Positions 11,039 through 24,963 of a DNA stretch of 64,000 nt are shown here, piece by piece. The notes beneath the pieces are model-generated. The model saw nothing but the letters and a program-made list of their open reading frames with translations. It had not been told where the DNA came from and ran no database searches. Numbering within the stretch: position 1 is the stretch's first letter; each line of letters opens with the position of its first letter. The DNA lies in assembly GCA_032622095.1 (NCBI GenBank), contig CP136063.1, forward strand, positions 210,350,355 through 210,414,354. Direction: 5' to 3'. This DNA is from Siphonodentalium dalli. Taxonomy: Eukaryota; Mollusca; Scaphopoda; Gadilida; Siphonodentaliidae. The translations under genes and the position numbers were made by a program.

Positions 11039-11337
11039 GTTCCGGGTCCAACTATATTGGACAGGCTACTAACCGCTGACTATTCACGGGCGCGATCCCA
11101 CTACTGCTTGACACGGGGACTTTTGCCTGCTGCGTTTCCGCCCTGGGCCGGTACGTCCCTCCTTAGACAACCTGACCACACGAGGCTCCCCAAGTGTGAC
11201 CATATTGATGCCAAGCTTAGTGCGGACGCCCGATCGACATAGACCACCGGCTAGCAGTGACCCCATCCTCAAGCCGTCCTCCGAACCAGGCCTCCAAGTA
11301 GTTAGATTACAGGAGCACACCACAACTCCCAGCCGAC
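11039..11337 (-). ncRNA. 7SL: 7SL RNA gene, copy 16
   Basis: Majority gene sequence. The spacer carries A at 11540 and the haplotype marker C at 11634. Confidence 0.92.
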
Positions 11338-11771
11338 AACTCTCCTTCCCAACTGCACATTTGTATGCATTCACCTATAAGTGACATGTCCGAATCAACA
11401 ACTGCACTTTGGTTGACCCATTTGTACAATCCATATGTTACAACCATACAGCCACGTGTCAAATCGAAAGACAGAGTTGTCCATCCTTGCCCACATACAA
11501 CACTCAATGTTTGTAAACCAAGATCACGACACTGTGCATACATTGCCAAGGGGGCATTAACTTTGACTCATCCGCCCATTGTTCACTTTGGGAAGAAACA
11601 AAAAGTGCAGGTCAGAATATATATCGTGTATTTCGGAAGGGACTCAAAACAAACCCCGATCATGTGTCACCCAAATTTTTGTCTTTTAGTCGTTTGGGCT
11701 AGAATTTTTGCTCATTTTGATCGCACGGGTACACGCAAATGAAAGATGTCGACAAAACTGCGAAAATAAAA

Positions 11772-12070
11772 GTTCCGGGTCCAACTATATTGGACAGGCT
11801 ACTAACCGCCGACTATTCACGGACGCGATCCCACTACTGCTTGACACGGGGACTTTTGCCTGCTGCGTTTCCGCCCTGGGCCGGTACGTCCCTCCTTAGA
11901 CAACCTGACCACACGAGGCTTCCCAAGTGTGACCATATTGATGCCAAGCTTAGTGCGGACGCCCGATCGACATAGACCACCGGCTAGCAGTGACCCCATC
12001 CTCAAGCCGTCCTCCGAACCAGGCCTCCAAGTAGTTAGATTACAGGAGCACACCACAACTCCCAGCCGAC
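11772..12070 (-). ncRNA. 7SL: 7SL RNA gene, copy 17, A2 haplotype
   Basis: T to C at 11810, G to A at 11823 (GCGCC becomes GCGTC on the gene strand, inside an otherwise conserved block) and C to T at 11921 (helix 6 loop GAAG). The set runs on from marker C at 11634. Confidence 0.9.
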
Positions 12071-12504
12071 AACTCTCCTTCCCAACTGCACATTTGTATG
12101 CATTCACCTATAAGTGACATGTCCGAATCAACAACTGCACTTTGGTTGACCCATTTGTACAATCCATATGTTACAACCATACAGCCACGTGTCAAATCGA
12201 AAGACAGAGTTGTCCATCCTTGCCCACATACAACACTCAATGTTTGTAAACCAAGATCACGACACTGTGCATGCATTGCCAAGGGGGCATTAACTTTGAC
12301 TCATCCGCCCATTGTTCACTTTGGGAAGAAACAAAAAGTGCAGGTCAGAATATATATCGTGTATTTGGGAAGGGACTCAAAACAAACCCCGATCATGTGT
12401 CACCCAAATTTTTGTCTTTTAGTCGTTTGGGCTAGAATTTTTGCTCATTTTGATCGCACGGGTACACGCATTTGAAAGATGTCGACAAAACTGCGAAAAT
12501 AAAA

Positions 12505-12803
12505 GTTCCGGGTCCAACTATATTGGACAGGCTACTAACCGCTGACTATTCACGGGCGCGATCCCACTACTGCTTGACACGGGGACTTTTGCCTGCTGCG
12601 TTTCCGCCCTGGGCCGGTACGTCCCTCCTTAGACAACCTGACCACACGAGGCTCCCCAAGTGTGACCATATTGATGCCAAGCTTAGTGCGGACGCCCGAT
12701 CGACATAGACCACCGGCTAGCAGTGACCCCATCCTCAAGCCGTCCTCCGAACCAGGCCTCCAAGTAGTTAGATTACAGGAGCACACCACAACTCCCAGCC
12801 GAC
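12505..12803 (-). ncRNA. 7SL: 7SL RNA gene, copy 18
   Basis: Majority gene sequence, but the junction before it (about 12470-12473) is CATTTG, otherwise a B/D mark. The spacer carries A at 13006 and C at 13100. Confidence 0.92.
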
Positions 12804-13237
12804 AACTCTCCTTCCCAACTGCACATTTGTATGCATTCACCTATAAGTGACATGTCCGAATCAACAACTGCACTTTGGTTGACCCATTTGTACAATCCAT
12901 ATGTTACAACCATACAGCCACGTGTCAAATCGAAAGACAGAGTTGTCCATCCTTGCCCACATACAACACTCAATGTTTGTAAACCAAGATCACGACACTG
13001 TGCATACATTGCCAAGGGGGCATTAACTTTGACTCATCCGCCCATTGTTCACTTTGGGAAGAAACAAAAAGTGCAGGTCAGAATATATATCGTGTATTTC
13101 GGAAGGGACTCAAAACAAACCCCGATCATGTGTCACCCAAATTTTTGTCTTTTAGTCGTTTGGGCTAGAATTTTTGCTCATTTTGATCGCACGGGTACAC
13201 GCAAATGAAAGATGTCGACAAAACTGCGAAAATAAAA

Positions 13238-13535
13238 GTTCCGGTCCAACTATATTGGACAGGCTACTAACCGCCGACTATTCACGGACGCGATCCCACT
13301 ACTGCTTGACACGGGGACTTTTGCCTGCTGCGTTTCCGCCCTGGGCCGGTACGTCCCTCCTTAGACAACCTGACCACACGAGGCTTCCCAAGTGTGACCA
13401 TATTGATGCCAAGCTTAGTGCGGACGGCCGATCGACATAGACCACCGGCTAGCAGTGACCCCATCCTCAAGCCGTCCTCCGAACCAGGCCTCCAAGTAGT
13501 TAGATTACAGGAGCACACCACAACTCCCAGCCGAC
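13238..13535 (-). ncRNA. 7SL: 7SL RNA gene, copy 19, A2 haplotype plus one lost base
   Basis: One G is missing from the GGG near 13243, in the 3' strand of helix 5. It carries the A2 set at 13275, 13288 and 13386, and a private C to G at 13427. With five changes it is one of the most altered copies. Confidence 0.86.
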
Positions 13536-13969
13536 AACTCTCCTTCCCAACTGCACATTTGTATGCATTCACCTATAAGTGACATGTCCGAATCAACAAC
13601 TGCACTTTGGTTGACCCATTTGTACAATCCATATGTTACAACCATACAGCCACGTGTCAAATCGAAAGACAGAGTTGTCCATCCTTGCCCACATACAACA
13701 CTCAATGTTTGTAAACCAAGATCACGACACTGTGCATGCATTGCCAAGGGGGCATTAACTTTGACTCATCCGCCCATTGTTCACTTTGGGAAGAAACAAA
13801 AAGTGCAGGTCAGAATATATATCGTGTATTTGGGAAGGGACTCAAAACAAACCCCGATCATGTGTCACCCAAATTTTTGTCTTTTAGTCGTTTGGGCTAG
13901 AATTTTTGCTCATTTTGATCGCACGGGTACACGCAAATGAAAGATGTCGACAAAACTGCGAAAATAAAA

Positions 13970-14268
13970 GTTCCGGGTCCAACTATATTGGACAGGCTAC
14001 TAACCGCTGACTATTCACGGGCGCGATCCCACTACTGCTTGACACGGGGACTTTTGCCTGCTGCGTTTCCGCCCTGGGCCGGTACGTCCCTCCTTAGACA
14101 ACCTGACCACACGAGGCTCCCCAAGTGTGACCATATTGATGCCAAGCTTAGTGCGGACGCCCGATCGACATAGACCACCGGCTAGCAGTGACCCCATCCT
14201 CAAGCCGTCCTCCGAACCAGGCCTCCAAGTAGTTAGATTACAGGAGCACACCACAACTCCCAGCCGAC
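13970..14268 (-). ncRNA. 7SL: 7SL RNA gene, copy 20
   Basis: Majority gene sequence; family A. Confidence 0.92.
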
Positions 14269-14702
14269 AACTCTCCTTCCCAACTGCACATTTGTATGCA
14301 TTCACCTATAAGTGACATGTCCGAATCAACAACTGCACTTTGGTTGACCCATTTGTACAATCCATATGTTACAACCATACAGCCACGTGTCAAATCGAAA
14401 GACAGAGTTGTCCATCCTTGCCCACATACAACACTCAATGTTTGTAAACCAAGATCACGACACTGTGCATGCATTGCCAAGGGGGCATTAACTTTGACTC
14501 ATCCGCCCATTGTTCACTTTGGGAAGAAACAAAAAGTGCAGGTCAGAATATATATCGTGTATTTGGGAAGGGACTCAAAACAAACCCCGATCATGTGTCA
14601 CCCAAATTTTTGTCTTTTAGTCGTTTGGGCTAGAATTTTTGCTCATTTTGATCGCACGGGTACACGCAAATGAAAGATGTCGACAAAACTGCGAAAATAA
14701 AA

Positions 14703-15001
14703 GTTCCGGGTCCAACTATATTGGACAGGCTACTAACCGCTGACTATTCACGGGCGCGATCCCACTACTGCTTGACACGGGGACTTTTGCCTGCTGCGTT
14801 TCCGCCCTGGGCCGGTACGTCCCTCCTTAGACAACCTGACCACACGAGGCTCCCCAAGTGTGACCATATTGATGCCAAGCTTAGTGCGGACGCCCGATCG
14901 ACATAGACCACCGGCTAGCAGTGACCCCATCCTCAAGCCGTCCTCCGAACCAGGCCTCCAAGTAGTTAGATTACAGGAGCACACCACAACTCCCAGCCGA
15001 C
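14703..15001 (-). ncRNA. 7SL: 7SL RNA gene, copy 21
   Basis: Majority gene sequence. The spacer carries A at 15204 and C at 15298. Confidence 0.92.
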
Positions 15002-15435
15002 AACTCTCCTTCCCAACTGCACATTTGTATGCATTCACCTATAAGTGACATGTCCGAATCAACAACTGCACTTTGGTTGACCCATTTGTACAATCCATAT
15101 GTTACAACCATACAGCCACGTGTCAAATCGAAAGACAGAGTTGTCCATCCTTGCCCACATACAACACTCAATGTTTGTAAACCAAGATCACGACACTGTG
15201 CATACATTGCCAAGGGGGCATTAACTTTGACTCATCCGCCCATTGTTCACTTTGGGAAGAAACAAAAAGTGCAGGTCAGAATATATATCGTGTATTTCGG
15301 AAGGGACTCAAAACAAACCCCGATCATGTGTCACCCAAATTTTTGTCTTTTAGTCGTTTGGGCTAGAATTTTTGCTCATTTTGATCGCACGGGTACACGC
15401 AAATGAAAGATGTCGACAAAACTGCGAAAATAAAA

Positions 15436-15734
15436 GTTCCGGGTCCAACTATATTGGACAGGCTACTAACCGCCGACTATTCACGGACGCGATCCCACTA
15501 CTGCTTGACACGGGGACTTTTGCCTGCTGCGTTTCCGCCCTGGGCCGGTACGTCCCTCCTTAGACAACCTGACCACACGAGGCTTCCCAAGTGTGACCAT
15601 ATTGATGCCAAGCTTAGTGCGGACGCCCGATCGACATAGACCACCGGCTAGCAGTGACCCCATCCTCAAGCCGTCCTCCGAACCAGGCCTCCAAGTAGTT
15701 AGATTACAGGAGCACACCACAACTCCCAGCCGAC
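15436..15734 (-). ncRNA. 7SL: 7SL RNA gene, copy 22, A2 haplotype
   Basis: A2 set at 15474, 15487 and 15585. Confidence 0.9.
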
Positions 15735-16168
15735 AACTCTCCTTCCCAACTGCACATTTGTATGCATTCACCTATAAGTGACATGTCCGAATCAACAACT
15801 GCACTTTGGTTGACCCATTTGTACAATCCATATGTTACAACCATACAGCCACGTGTCAAATCGAAAGACAGAGTTGTCCATCCTTGCCCACATACAACAC
15901 TCAATGTTTGTAAACCAAGATCACGACACTGTGCATGCATTGCCAAGGGGGCATTAACTTTGACTCATCCGCCCATTGTTCACTTTGGGAAGAAACAAAA
16001 AGTGCAGGTCAGAATATATATCGTGTATTTGGGAAGGGACTCAAAACAAACCCCGATCATGTGTCACCCAAATTTTTGTCTTTTAGTCGTTTGGGCTAGA
16101 ATTTTTGCTCGTTTTGATCGCACGGGTACACGCAAATGAAAGATGTCGACAAAACTGCGAAAATAAAA

Positions 16169-16467
16169 GTTCCGGGTCCAACTATATTGGACAGGCTACT
16201 AACCGCTGACTATTCACGGGCGCGATCCCACTACTGCTTGACACGGGGACTTTTGCCTGCTGCGTTTCCGCCCTGGGCCGGTACGTCCCTCCTTAGACAA
16301 CCTGACCACACGAGGCTCCCCAAGTGTGACCATATTGATGCCAAGCTTAGTGCGGACGCCCGATCGACATAGACCACCGGCTAGCAGTGACCCCATCCTC
16401 AAGCCGTCCTCCGAACCAGGCCTCCAAGTAGTTAGATTACAGGAGCACACCACAACTCCCAGCCGAC
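16169..16467 (-). ncRNA. 7SL: 7SL RNA gene, copy 23
   Basis: Majority gene sequence. The spacer has a private change near 16817 (CTTTCAG). Confidence 0.92.
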
Positions 16468-16901
16468 AACTCTCCTTCCCAACTGCACATTTGTATGCAT
16501 TCACCTATAAGTGACATGTCCGAATCAACAACTGCACTTTGGTTGACCCATTTGTACAATCCATATGTTACAACCATACAGCCACGTGTCAAATCGAAAG
16601 ACAGAGTTGTCCATCCTTGCCCACATACAACACTCAATGTTTGTAAACCAAGATCACGACACTGTGCATGCATTGCCAAGGGGGCATTAACTTTGACTCA
16701 TCCGCCCATTGTTCACTTTGGGAAGAAACAAAAAGTGCAGGTCAGAATATATATCGTGTATTTGGGAAGGGACTCAAAACAAACCCCGATCATGTGTCAC
16801 CCAAATTTTTGTCTTTCAGTCGTTTGGGCTAGAATTTTTGCTCATTTTGATCGCACGGGTACACGCAAATGAAAGATGTCGACAAAACTGCGAAAATAAA
16901 A

Positions 16902-17200
16902 GTTCCGGGTCCAACTATATTGGACAGGCTACTAATCGCTGACTATTCACGGGCGCGATCCCACTACTGCTTGACACGGGGACTTTTGCCTGCTGCGTTT
17001 CCGCCCTGGGCCGGTACGTCCCTCCTTAGACAACCTGACCACACGAGGCTCCCCAAGTGTGACCATATTGATGCCAAGCTTAGTGCGGACGCCCGATCGA
17101 CATAGACCACCGGCTAGCAGTGACCCCATCCTCAAGCCGTCCTCCGAACCAGGCCTCCAAGTAGTTAGATTACAGGAGCACACCACAACTCCCAGCCGAC
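16902..17200 (-). ncRNA. 7SL: 7SL RNA gene, copy 24, helix 5 mismatch
   Basis: C to T at 16936 changes a G in the 3' strand of the 9-bp helix 5 segment to A, giving a C-A mismatch. Confidence 0.9.
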
Positions 17201-17634
17201 AACTCTCCTTCCCAACTGCACATTTGTATGCATTCACCTATAAGTGACATGTCCGAATCAACAACTGCACTTTGGTTGACCCATTTGTACAATCCATATG
17301 TTACAACCATACAGCCACGTGTCAAATCGAAAGACAGAGTTGTCCATCCTTGCCCACATACAACACTCAATGTTTGTAAACCAAGATCACGACACTGTGC
17401 ATGCATTGCCAAGGGGGCATTAACTTTGACTCATCCGCCCATTGTTCACTTTGGGAAGAAACAAAAAGTGCAGGTCAGAATATATATCGTGTATTTGGGA
17501 AGGGACTCAAAACAAACCCCGATCATGTGTCACCCAAATTTTTGTCTTTTAGTCGTTTGGGCTAGAATTTTTGCTCATTTTGATCGCACGGGTACACGCA
17601 AATGAAAGATGTCGACAAAACTGCGAAAATAAAA

Positions 17635-17933
17635 GTTCCGGGTCCAACTATATTGGACAGGCTACTAACCGCTGACTATTCACGGGCGCGATCCCACTAC
17701 TGCTTGACACGGGGACTTTTGCCTGCTGCGTTTCCGCCCTGGGCCGGTACGTCCCTCCTTAGACAACCTGACCACACGAGGCTCCCCAAGTGTGACCATA
17801 TTGATGCCAAGCTTAGTGCGGACGCCCGATCGACATAGACCACCGGCTAGCAGTGACCCCATCCTCAAGCCGTCCTCCGAACCAGGCCTCCAAGTAGTTA
17901 GATTACAGGAGCACACCACAACTCCCAGCCGAC
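17635..17933 (-). ncRNA. 7SL: 7SL RNA gene, copy 25
   Basis: Majority gene sequence. Seven-T spacer, with a private change at about 18309. Confidence 0.92.
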
Positions 17934-18367
17934 AACTCTCCTTCCCAACTGCACATTTGTATGCATTCACCTATAAGTGACATGTCCGAATCAACAACTG
18001 CACTTTGGTTGACCCATTTGTACAATCCATATGTTACAACCATACAGCCACGTGTCAAATCGAAAGACAGAGTTGTCCATCCTTGCCCACATACAACACT
18101 CAATGTTTGTAAACCAAGATCACGACACTGTGCATGCATTGCCAAGGGGGCATTAACTTTGACTCATCCGCCCATTGTTCACTTTGGGAAGAAACAAAAA
18201 GTGCAGGTCAGAATATATATCGTGTATTTGGGAAGGGACTCAAAACAAACCCCGATCATGTGTCACCCAAATTTTTTTCTTTTAGTCGTTTGGGCTAGAA
18301 TTTTTGCTTATTTTGATCGCACGGGTACACGCAAATGAAAGATGTCGACAAAACTGCGAAAATAAAA

Positions 18368-18666
18368 GTTCCGGGTCCAACTATATTGGACAGGCTACTA
18401 ACCGCTGACTATTCACGGGCGCGATCCCACTACTGCTTGACACGGGGACTTTTGCCTGCTGCGTTTCCGCCCTGGGCCGGTACGTCCCTCCTTAGACAAC
18501 CTGACCACACGAGGCTCCCCAAGTGTGACCATATTGATGCCAAGCTTAGTGCGGACGCCCGATCGACATAGACCACCGGCTAGCAGTGACCCCATCCTCA
18601 AGCCGTCCTCCGAACCAGGCCTCCAAGTAGTTAGATTACAGGAGCACACCACAACTCCCAGCCGAC
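18368..18666 (-). ncRNA. 7SL: 7SL RNA gene, copy 26
   Basis: Majority gene sequence; family A. Confidence 0.92.
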
Positions 18667-19100
18667 AACTCTCCTTCCCAACTGCACATTTGTATGCATT
18701 CACCTATAAGTGACATGTCCGAATCAACAACTGCACTTTGGTTGACCCATTTGTACAATCCATATGTTACAACCATACAGCCACGTGTCAAATCGAAAGA
18801 CAGAGTTGTCCATCCTTGCCCACATACAACACTCAATGTTTGTAAACCAAGATCACGACACTGTGCATGCATTGCCAAGGGGGCATTAACTTTGACTCAT
18901 CCGCCCATTGTTCACTTTGGGAAGAAACAAAAAGTGCAGGTCAGAATATATATCGTGTATTTGGGAAGGGACTCAAAACAAACCCCGATCATGTGTCACC
19001 CAAATTTTTGTCTTTTAGTCGTTTGGGCTAGAATTTTTGCTCATTTTGATCGCACGGGTACACGCAAATGAAAGATGTCGACAAAACTGCGAAAATAAAA

Positions 19101-19399
19101 GTTCCGGGTCCAACTATATTGGACAGGCTACTAACCGCTGACTATTCACGGGCGCGATCCCACTACTGCTTGACACGGGGACTTTTGCCTGCTGCGTTTC
19201 CGCCCTGGGCCGGTACGTCCCTCCTTAGACAACCTGACCACACGAGGCTCCCCAAGTGTGACCATATTGATGCCAAGCTTAGTGCGGACGCCCGATCGAC
19301 ATAGACCACCGGCTAGCAGTGACCCCATCCTCAAGCCGTCCTCCGAACCAGGCCTCCAAGTAGTTAGATTACAGGAGCACACCACAACTCCCAGCCGAC
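19101..19399 (-). ncRNA. 7SL: 7SL RNA gene, copy 27
   Basis: Majority gene sequence. The spacer combines marker C at 19696 with a seven-T run. Confidence 0.92.
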
Positions 19400-19833
19400 A
19401 ACTCTCCTTCCCAACTGCACATTTGTATGCATTCACCTATAAGTGACATGTCCGAATCAACAACTGCACTTTGGTTGACCCATTTGTACAATCCATATGT
19501 TACAACCATACAGCCACGTGTCAAATCGAAAGACAGAGTTGTCCATCCTTGCCCACATACAACACTCAATGTTTGTAAACCAAGATCACGACACTGTGCA
19601 TGCATTGCCAAGGGGGCATTAACTTTGACTCATCCGCCCATTGTTCACTTTGGGAAGAAACAAAAAGTGCAGGTCAGAATATATATCGTGTATTTCGGAA
19701 GGGACTCAAAACAAACCCCGATCATGTGTCACCCAAATTTTTTTCTTTTAGTCGTTTGGGCTAGAATTTTTGCTCATTTTGATCGCACGGGTACACGCAA
19801 ATGAAAGATGTCGACAAAACTGCGAAAATAAAA

Positions 19834-20132
19834 GTTACGGGTCCAACTATATTGGACAGGCTACTAACCGCCGACTATTCACGGACGCGATCCCACTACT
19901 GCTTGACACGGGGACTTTTGCCTGCTGCGTTTCCGCCCTGGGCCGGTACGTCCCTCCTTAGACAACCTGACCACACGAGGCTTCCCAAGTGTGACCATAT
20001 TGATGCCAAGCTTAGTGCGGACGCCCGATCGACATAGACCACCGGCTAGCAGTGACCCCATCCTCAAGCCGTCCTCCGAACCAGGCCTCCAAGTAGTTAG
20101 ATTACAGGAGCACACCACAACTCCCAGCCGAC
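19834..20132 (-). ncRNA. 7SL: 7SL RNA gene, copy 28, A2 haplotype
   Basis: A2 set at 19872, 19885 and 19983, plus a private C to A at 19837 close to the 3' end of the RNA. Confidence 0.89.
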
Positions 20133-20566
20133 AACTCTCCTTCCCAACTGCACATTTGTATGCATTCACCTATAAGTGACATGTCCGAATCAACAACTGC
20201 ACTTTGGTTGACCCATTTGTACAATCCATATGTTACAACCATACAGCCACGTGTCAAATCGAAAGACAGAGTTGTCCATCCTTGCCCACATACAACACTC
20301 AATGTTTGTAAACCAAGATCACGACACTGTGCATGCATTGCCAAGGGGGCATTAACTTTGACTCATCCGCCCATTGTTCACTTTGGGAAGAAACAAAAAG
20401 TGCAGGTCAGAATATATATCGTGTATTTGGGAAGGGACTCAAAACAAACCCCGATCATGTGTCACCCAAATTTTTGTCTTTTAGTCGTTTGGGCTAGAAT
20501 TTTTGCTCATTTTGATCGCACGGGTACACGCAAATGAAAGATGTCGACAAAACTGCGAAAATAAAA

Positions 20567-20865
20567 GTTCCGGGTCCAACTATATTGGACAGGCTACTAA
20601 CCGCTGACTATTCACGGGCGCGATCCCACTACTGCTTGACACGGGGACTTTTGCCTGCTGCGTTTCCGCCCTGGGCCGGTACGTCCCTCCTTAGACAACC
20701 TGACCACACGAGGCTCCCCAAGTGTGACCATATTGATGCCAAGCTTAGTGCGGACGCCCGATCGACATAGACCACCGGCTAGCAGTGACCCCATCCTCAA
20801 GCCGTCCTCCGAACCAGGCCTCCAAGTAGTTAGATTACAGGAGCACACCACAACTCCCAGCCGAC
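20567..20865 (-). ncRNA. 7SL: 7SL RNA gene, copy 29
   Basis: Majority gene sequence; seven-T spacer. Confidence 0.92.
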
Positions 20866-21299
20866 AACTCTCCTTCCCAACTGCACATTTGTATGCATTC
20901 ACCTATAAGTGACATGTCCGAATCAACAACTGCACTTTGGTTGACCCATTTGTACAATCCATATGTTACAACCATACAGCCACGTGTCAAATCGAAAGAC
21001 AGAGTTGTCCATCCTTGCCCACATACAACACTCAATGTTTGTAAACCAAGATCACGACACTGTGCATGCATTGCCAAGGGGGCATTAACTTTGACTCATC
21101 CGCCCATTGTTCACTTTGGGAAGAAACAAAAAGTGCAGGTCAGAATATATATCGTGTATTTGGGAAGGGACTCAAAACAAACCCCGATCATGTGTCACCC
21201 AAATTTTTTTCTTTTAGTCGTTTGGGCTAGAATTTTTGCTCATTTTGATCGCACGGGTACACGCAAATGAAAGATGTCGACAAAACTGCGAAAATAAAA

Positions 21300-21598
21300 G
21301 TTCCGGGTCCAACTATATTGGACAGGCTACTAACCGCTGACTATTCACGGGCGCGATCCCACTACTGCTTGACACGGGGACTTTTGCCTGCTGCGTTTCC
21401 GCCCTGGGCCGGTACGTCCCTCCTTAGACAACCTGACCACACGAGGCTCCCCAAGTGTGACCATATTGATGCCAAGCTTAGTGCGGACGCCCGATCGACA
21501 TAGACCACCGGCTAGCAGTGACCCCATCCTCAAGCCGTCCTCCGAACCAGGCCTCCAAGTAGTTAGATTACAGGCGCACACCACAACTCCCAGCCGAC
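21300..21598 (-). ncRNA. 7SL: 7SL RNA gene, copy 30, A-box variant
   Basis: A to C at 21575 alters the A-box-like element (GCTCC to GCGCC on the gene strand). Confidence 0.9.
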
Positions 21599-22032
21599 AA
21601 CTCTCCTTCCCAACTGCACATTTGTATGCATTCACCTATAAGTGACATGTCCGAATCAACAACTGCACTTTGGTTGACCCATTTGTACAATCCATATGTT
21701 ACAACCATACAGCCACGTGTCAAATCGAAAGACAGAGTTGTCCATCCTTGCCCACATACAACACTCAATGTTTGTAAACCAAGATCACGACACTGTGCAT
21801 GCATTGCCAAGGGGGCATTAACTTTGACTCATCCGCCCATTGTTCACTTTGGGAAGAAACAAAAAGTGCAGGTCAGAATATATATCGTGTATTTGGGAAG
21901 GGACTCAAAACAAACCCCGATCATGTGTCACCCAAATTTTTGTCTTTTAGTCGTTTGGGCTAGAATTTTTGCTCATTTTGATCGCACGGGTACACGCAAA
22001 TGAAAGATGTCGACAAAACTGCGAAAATAAAA

Positions 22033-22331
22033 GTTCCGGGTCCAACTATATTGGACAGGCTACTAACCGCTGACTATTCACGGGCGCGATCCCACTACTG
22101 CTTGACACGGGGACTTTTGCCTGCTGCGTTTCCGCCCTGGGCCGGTACGTCCCTCCTTAGACAACCTGACCACACGAGGCTCCCCAAGTGTGACCATATT
22201 GATGCCAAGCTTAGTGCGGACGCCCGATCGACATAGACCACCGGCTAGCAGTGACCCCATCCTCAAGCCGTCCTCCGAACCAGGCCTCCAAGTAGTTAGA
22301 TTACAGGAGCACACCACAACTCCCAGCCGAC
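22033..22331 (-). ncRNA. 7SL: 7SL RNA gene, copy 31
   Basis: Majority gene sequence; family A. Confidence 0.92.
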
Positions 22332-22765
22332 AACTCTCCTTCCCAACTGCACATTTGTATGCATTCACCTATAAGTGACATGTCCGAATCAACAACTGCA
22401 CTTTGGTTGACCCATTTGTACAATCCATATGTTACAACCATACAGCCACGTGTCAAATCGAAAGACAGAGTTGTCCATCCTTGCCCACATACAACACTCA
22501 ATGTTTGTAAACCAAGATCACGACACTGTGCATGCATTGCCAAGGGGGCATTAACTTTGACTCATCCGCCCATTGTTCACTTTGGGAAGAAACAAAAAGT
22601 GCAGGTCAGAATATATATCGTGTATTTGGGAAGGGACTCAAAACAAACCCCGATCATGTGTCACCCAAATTTTTGTCTTTTAGTCGTTTGGGCTAGAATT
22701 TTTGCTCATTTTGATCGCACGGGTACACGCAAATGAAAGATGTCGACAAAACTGCGAAAATAAAA

Positions 22766-23064
22766 GTTCCGGGTCCAACTATATTGGACAGGCTACTAAC
22801 CGCTGACTATTCACGGGCGCGATCCCACTACTGCTTGACACGGGGACTTTTGCCTGCTGCGTTTCCGCCCTGGGCCGGTACGTCCCTCCTTAGACAACCT
22901 GACCACACGAGGCTCCCCAAGTGTGACCATATTGATGCCAAGCTTAGTGCGGACGCCCGATCGACATAGACCACCGGCTAGCAGTGACCCCATCCTCAAG
23001 CCGTCCTCCGAACCAGGCCTCCAAGTAGTTAGATTACAGGAGCACACCACAACTCCCAGCCGAC
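22766..23064 (-). ncRNA. 7SL: 7SL RNA gene, copy 32
   Basis: Majority gene sequence; family A. Confidence 0.92.
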
Positions 23065-23498
23065 AACTCTCCTTCCCAACTGCACATTTGTATGCATTCA
23101 CCTATAAGTGACATGTCCGAATCAACAACTGCACTTTGGTTGACCCATTTGTACAATCCATATGTTACAACCATACAGCCACGTGTCAAATCGAAAGACA
23201 GAGTTGTCCATCCTTGCCCACATACAACACTCAATGTTTGTAAACCAAGATCACGACACTGTGCATGCATTGCCAAGGGGGCATTAACTTTGACTCATCC
23301 GCCCATTGTTCACTTTGGGAAGAAACAAAAAGTGCAGGTCAGAATATATATCGTGTATTTGGGAAGGGACTCAAAACAAACCCCGATCATGTGTCACCCA
23401 AATTTTTGTCTTTTAGTCGTTTGGGCTAGAATTTTTGCTCATTTTGATCGCACGGGTACACGCAAATGAAAGATGTCGACAAAACTGCGAAAATAAAA

Positions 23499-23797
23499 GT
23501 TCCGGGTCCAACTATATTGGACAGGCTACTAACCGCTGACTATTCACGGGCGCGATCCCACTACTGCTTGACACGGGGACTTTTGCCTGCTGCGTTTCCG
23601 CCCTGGGCCGGTACGTCCCTCCTTAGACAACCTGACCACACGAGGCTTCCCAAGTGTGACCATATTGATGCCAAGCTTAGTGCGGACGCCCGATCGACAT
23701 AGACCACCGGCTAGCAGTGACCCCATCCTCAAGCCGTCCTCCGAACCAGGCCTCCAAGTAGTTAGATTACAGGAGCACACCACAACTCCCAGCCGAC
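23499..23797 (-). ncRNA. 7SL: 7SL RNA gene, copy 33
   Basis: C to T at 23648 (helix 6 loop GAAG) without the other A2 gene changes. The spacer carries marker C at 24094 and a private change at about 24151. Confidence 0.91.
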
Positions 23798-24231
23798 AAC
23801 TCTCCTTCCCAACTGCACATTTGTATGCATTCACCTATAAGTGACATGTCCGAATCAACAACTGCACTTTGGTTGACCCATTTGTACAATCCATATGTTA
23901 CAACCATACAGCCACGTGTCAAATCGAAAGACAGAGTTGTCCATCCTTGCCCACATACAACACTCAATGTTTGTAAACCAAGATCACGACACTGTGCATG
24001 CATTGCCAAGGGGGCATTAACTTTGACTCATCCGCCCATTGTTCACTTTGGGAAGAAACAAAAAGTGCAGGTCAGAATATATATCGTGTATTTCGGAAGG
24101 GACTCAAAACAAACCCCGATCATGTGTCACCCAAATTTTTGTCTTTTAGTCATTTGGGCTAGAATTTTTGCTCATTTTGATCGCACGGGTACACGCAAAT
24201 GAAAGATGTCGACAAAACTGCGAAAATAAAA

Positions 24232-24530
24232 GTTCCGGGTCCAACTATATTGGACAGGCTACTAACCGCCGACTATTCACGGACGCGATCCCACTACTGC
24301 TTGACACGGGGACTTTTGCCTGCTGCGTTTCCGCCCTGGGCCGGTACGTCCCTCCTTAGACAACCTGACCACACGAGGCTTCCCAAGTGTGACCATATTG
24401 ATGCCAAGCTTAGTGCGGACGCCCGATCGACATAGACCACCGGCTAGCAGTGACCCCATCCTCAAGCCGTCCTCCGAACCAGGCCTCCAAGTAGTTAGAT
24501 TACAGGAGCACACCACAACTCCCAGCCGAC
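24232..24530 (-). ncRNA. 7SL: 7SL RNA gene, copy 34, A2 haplotype
   Basis: A2 set at 24270, 24283 and 24381. Two private changes lie just upstream of the start, at 24533 (-3) and 24543 (-13). Confidence 0.89.
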
Positions 24531-24963
24531 AAGTCTCCTTCCAAACTGCACATTTGTATGCATTCACCTATAAGTGACATGTCCGAATCAACAACTGCAC
24601 TTTGGTTGACCCATTTGTACAATCCATATGTTACAACCATACAGCCACGTGTCAAATCGAAAGACAGAGTTGTCCATCCTTGCCCACATACAACACTCAA
24701 TGTTTGTAAACCAAGATCACGACACTGTGCATGCATTGCCAAGGGGGCATTAACTTTGACTCATCCGCCCATTGTTCACTTTGGGAAGAAACAAAAAGTG
24801 CAGGTCAGAATATATATCGTGTATTTGGGAAGGGACTCAAAACAAACCCCGATCATGTGTCACCCAAATTTTTGTCTTTTAGTCGTTTGGGCTAGAATTT
24901 TTGCTCATTTTGATCGCACGGGTACACGCAAATGAAAGATGTCGACAAACTGCGAAAATAAAA

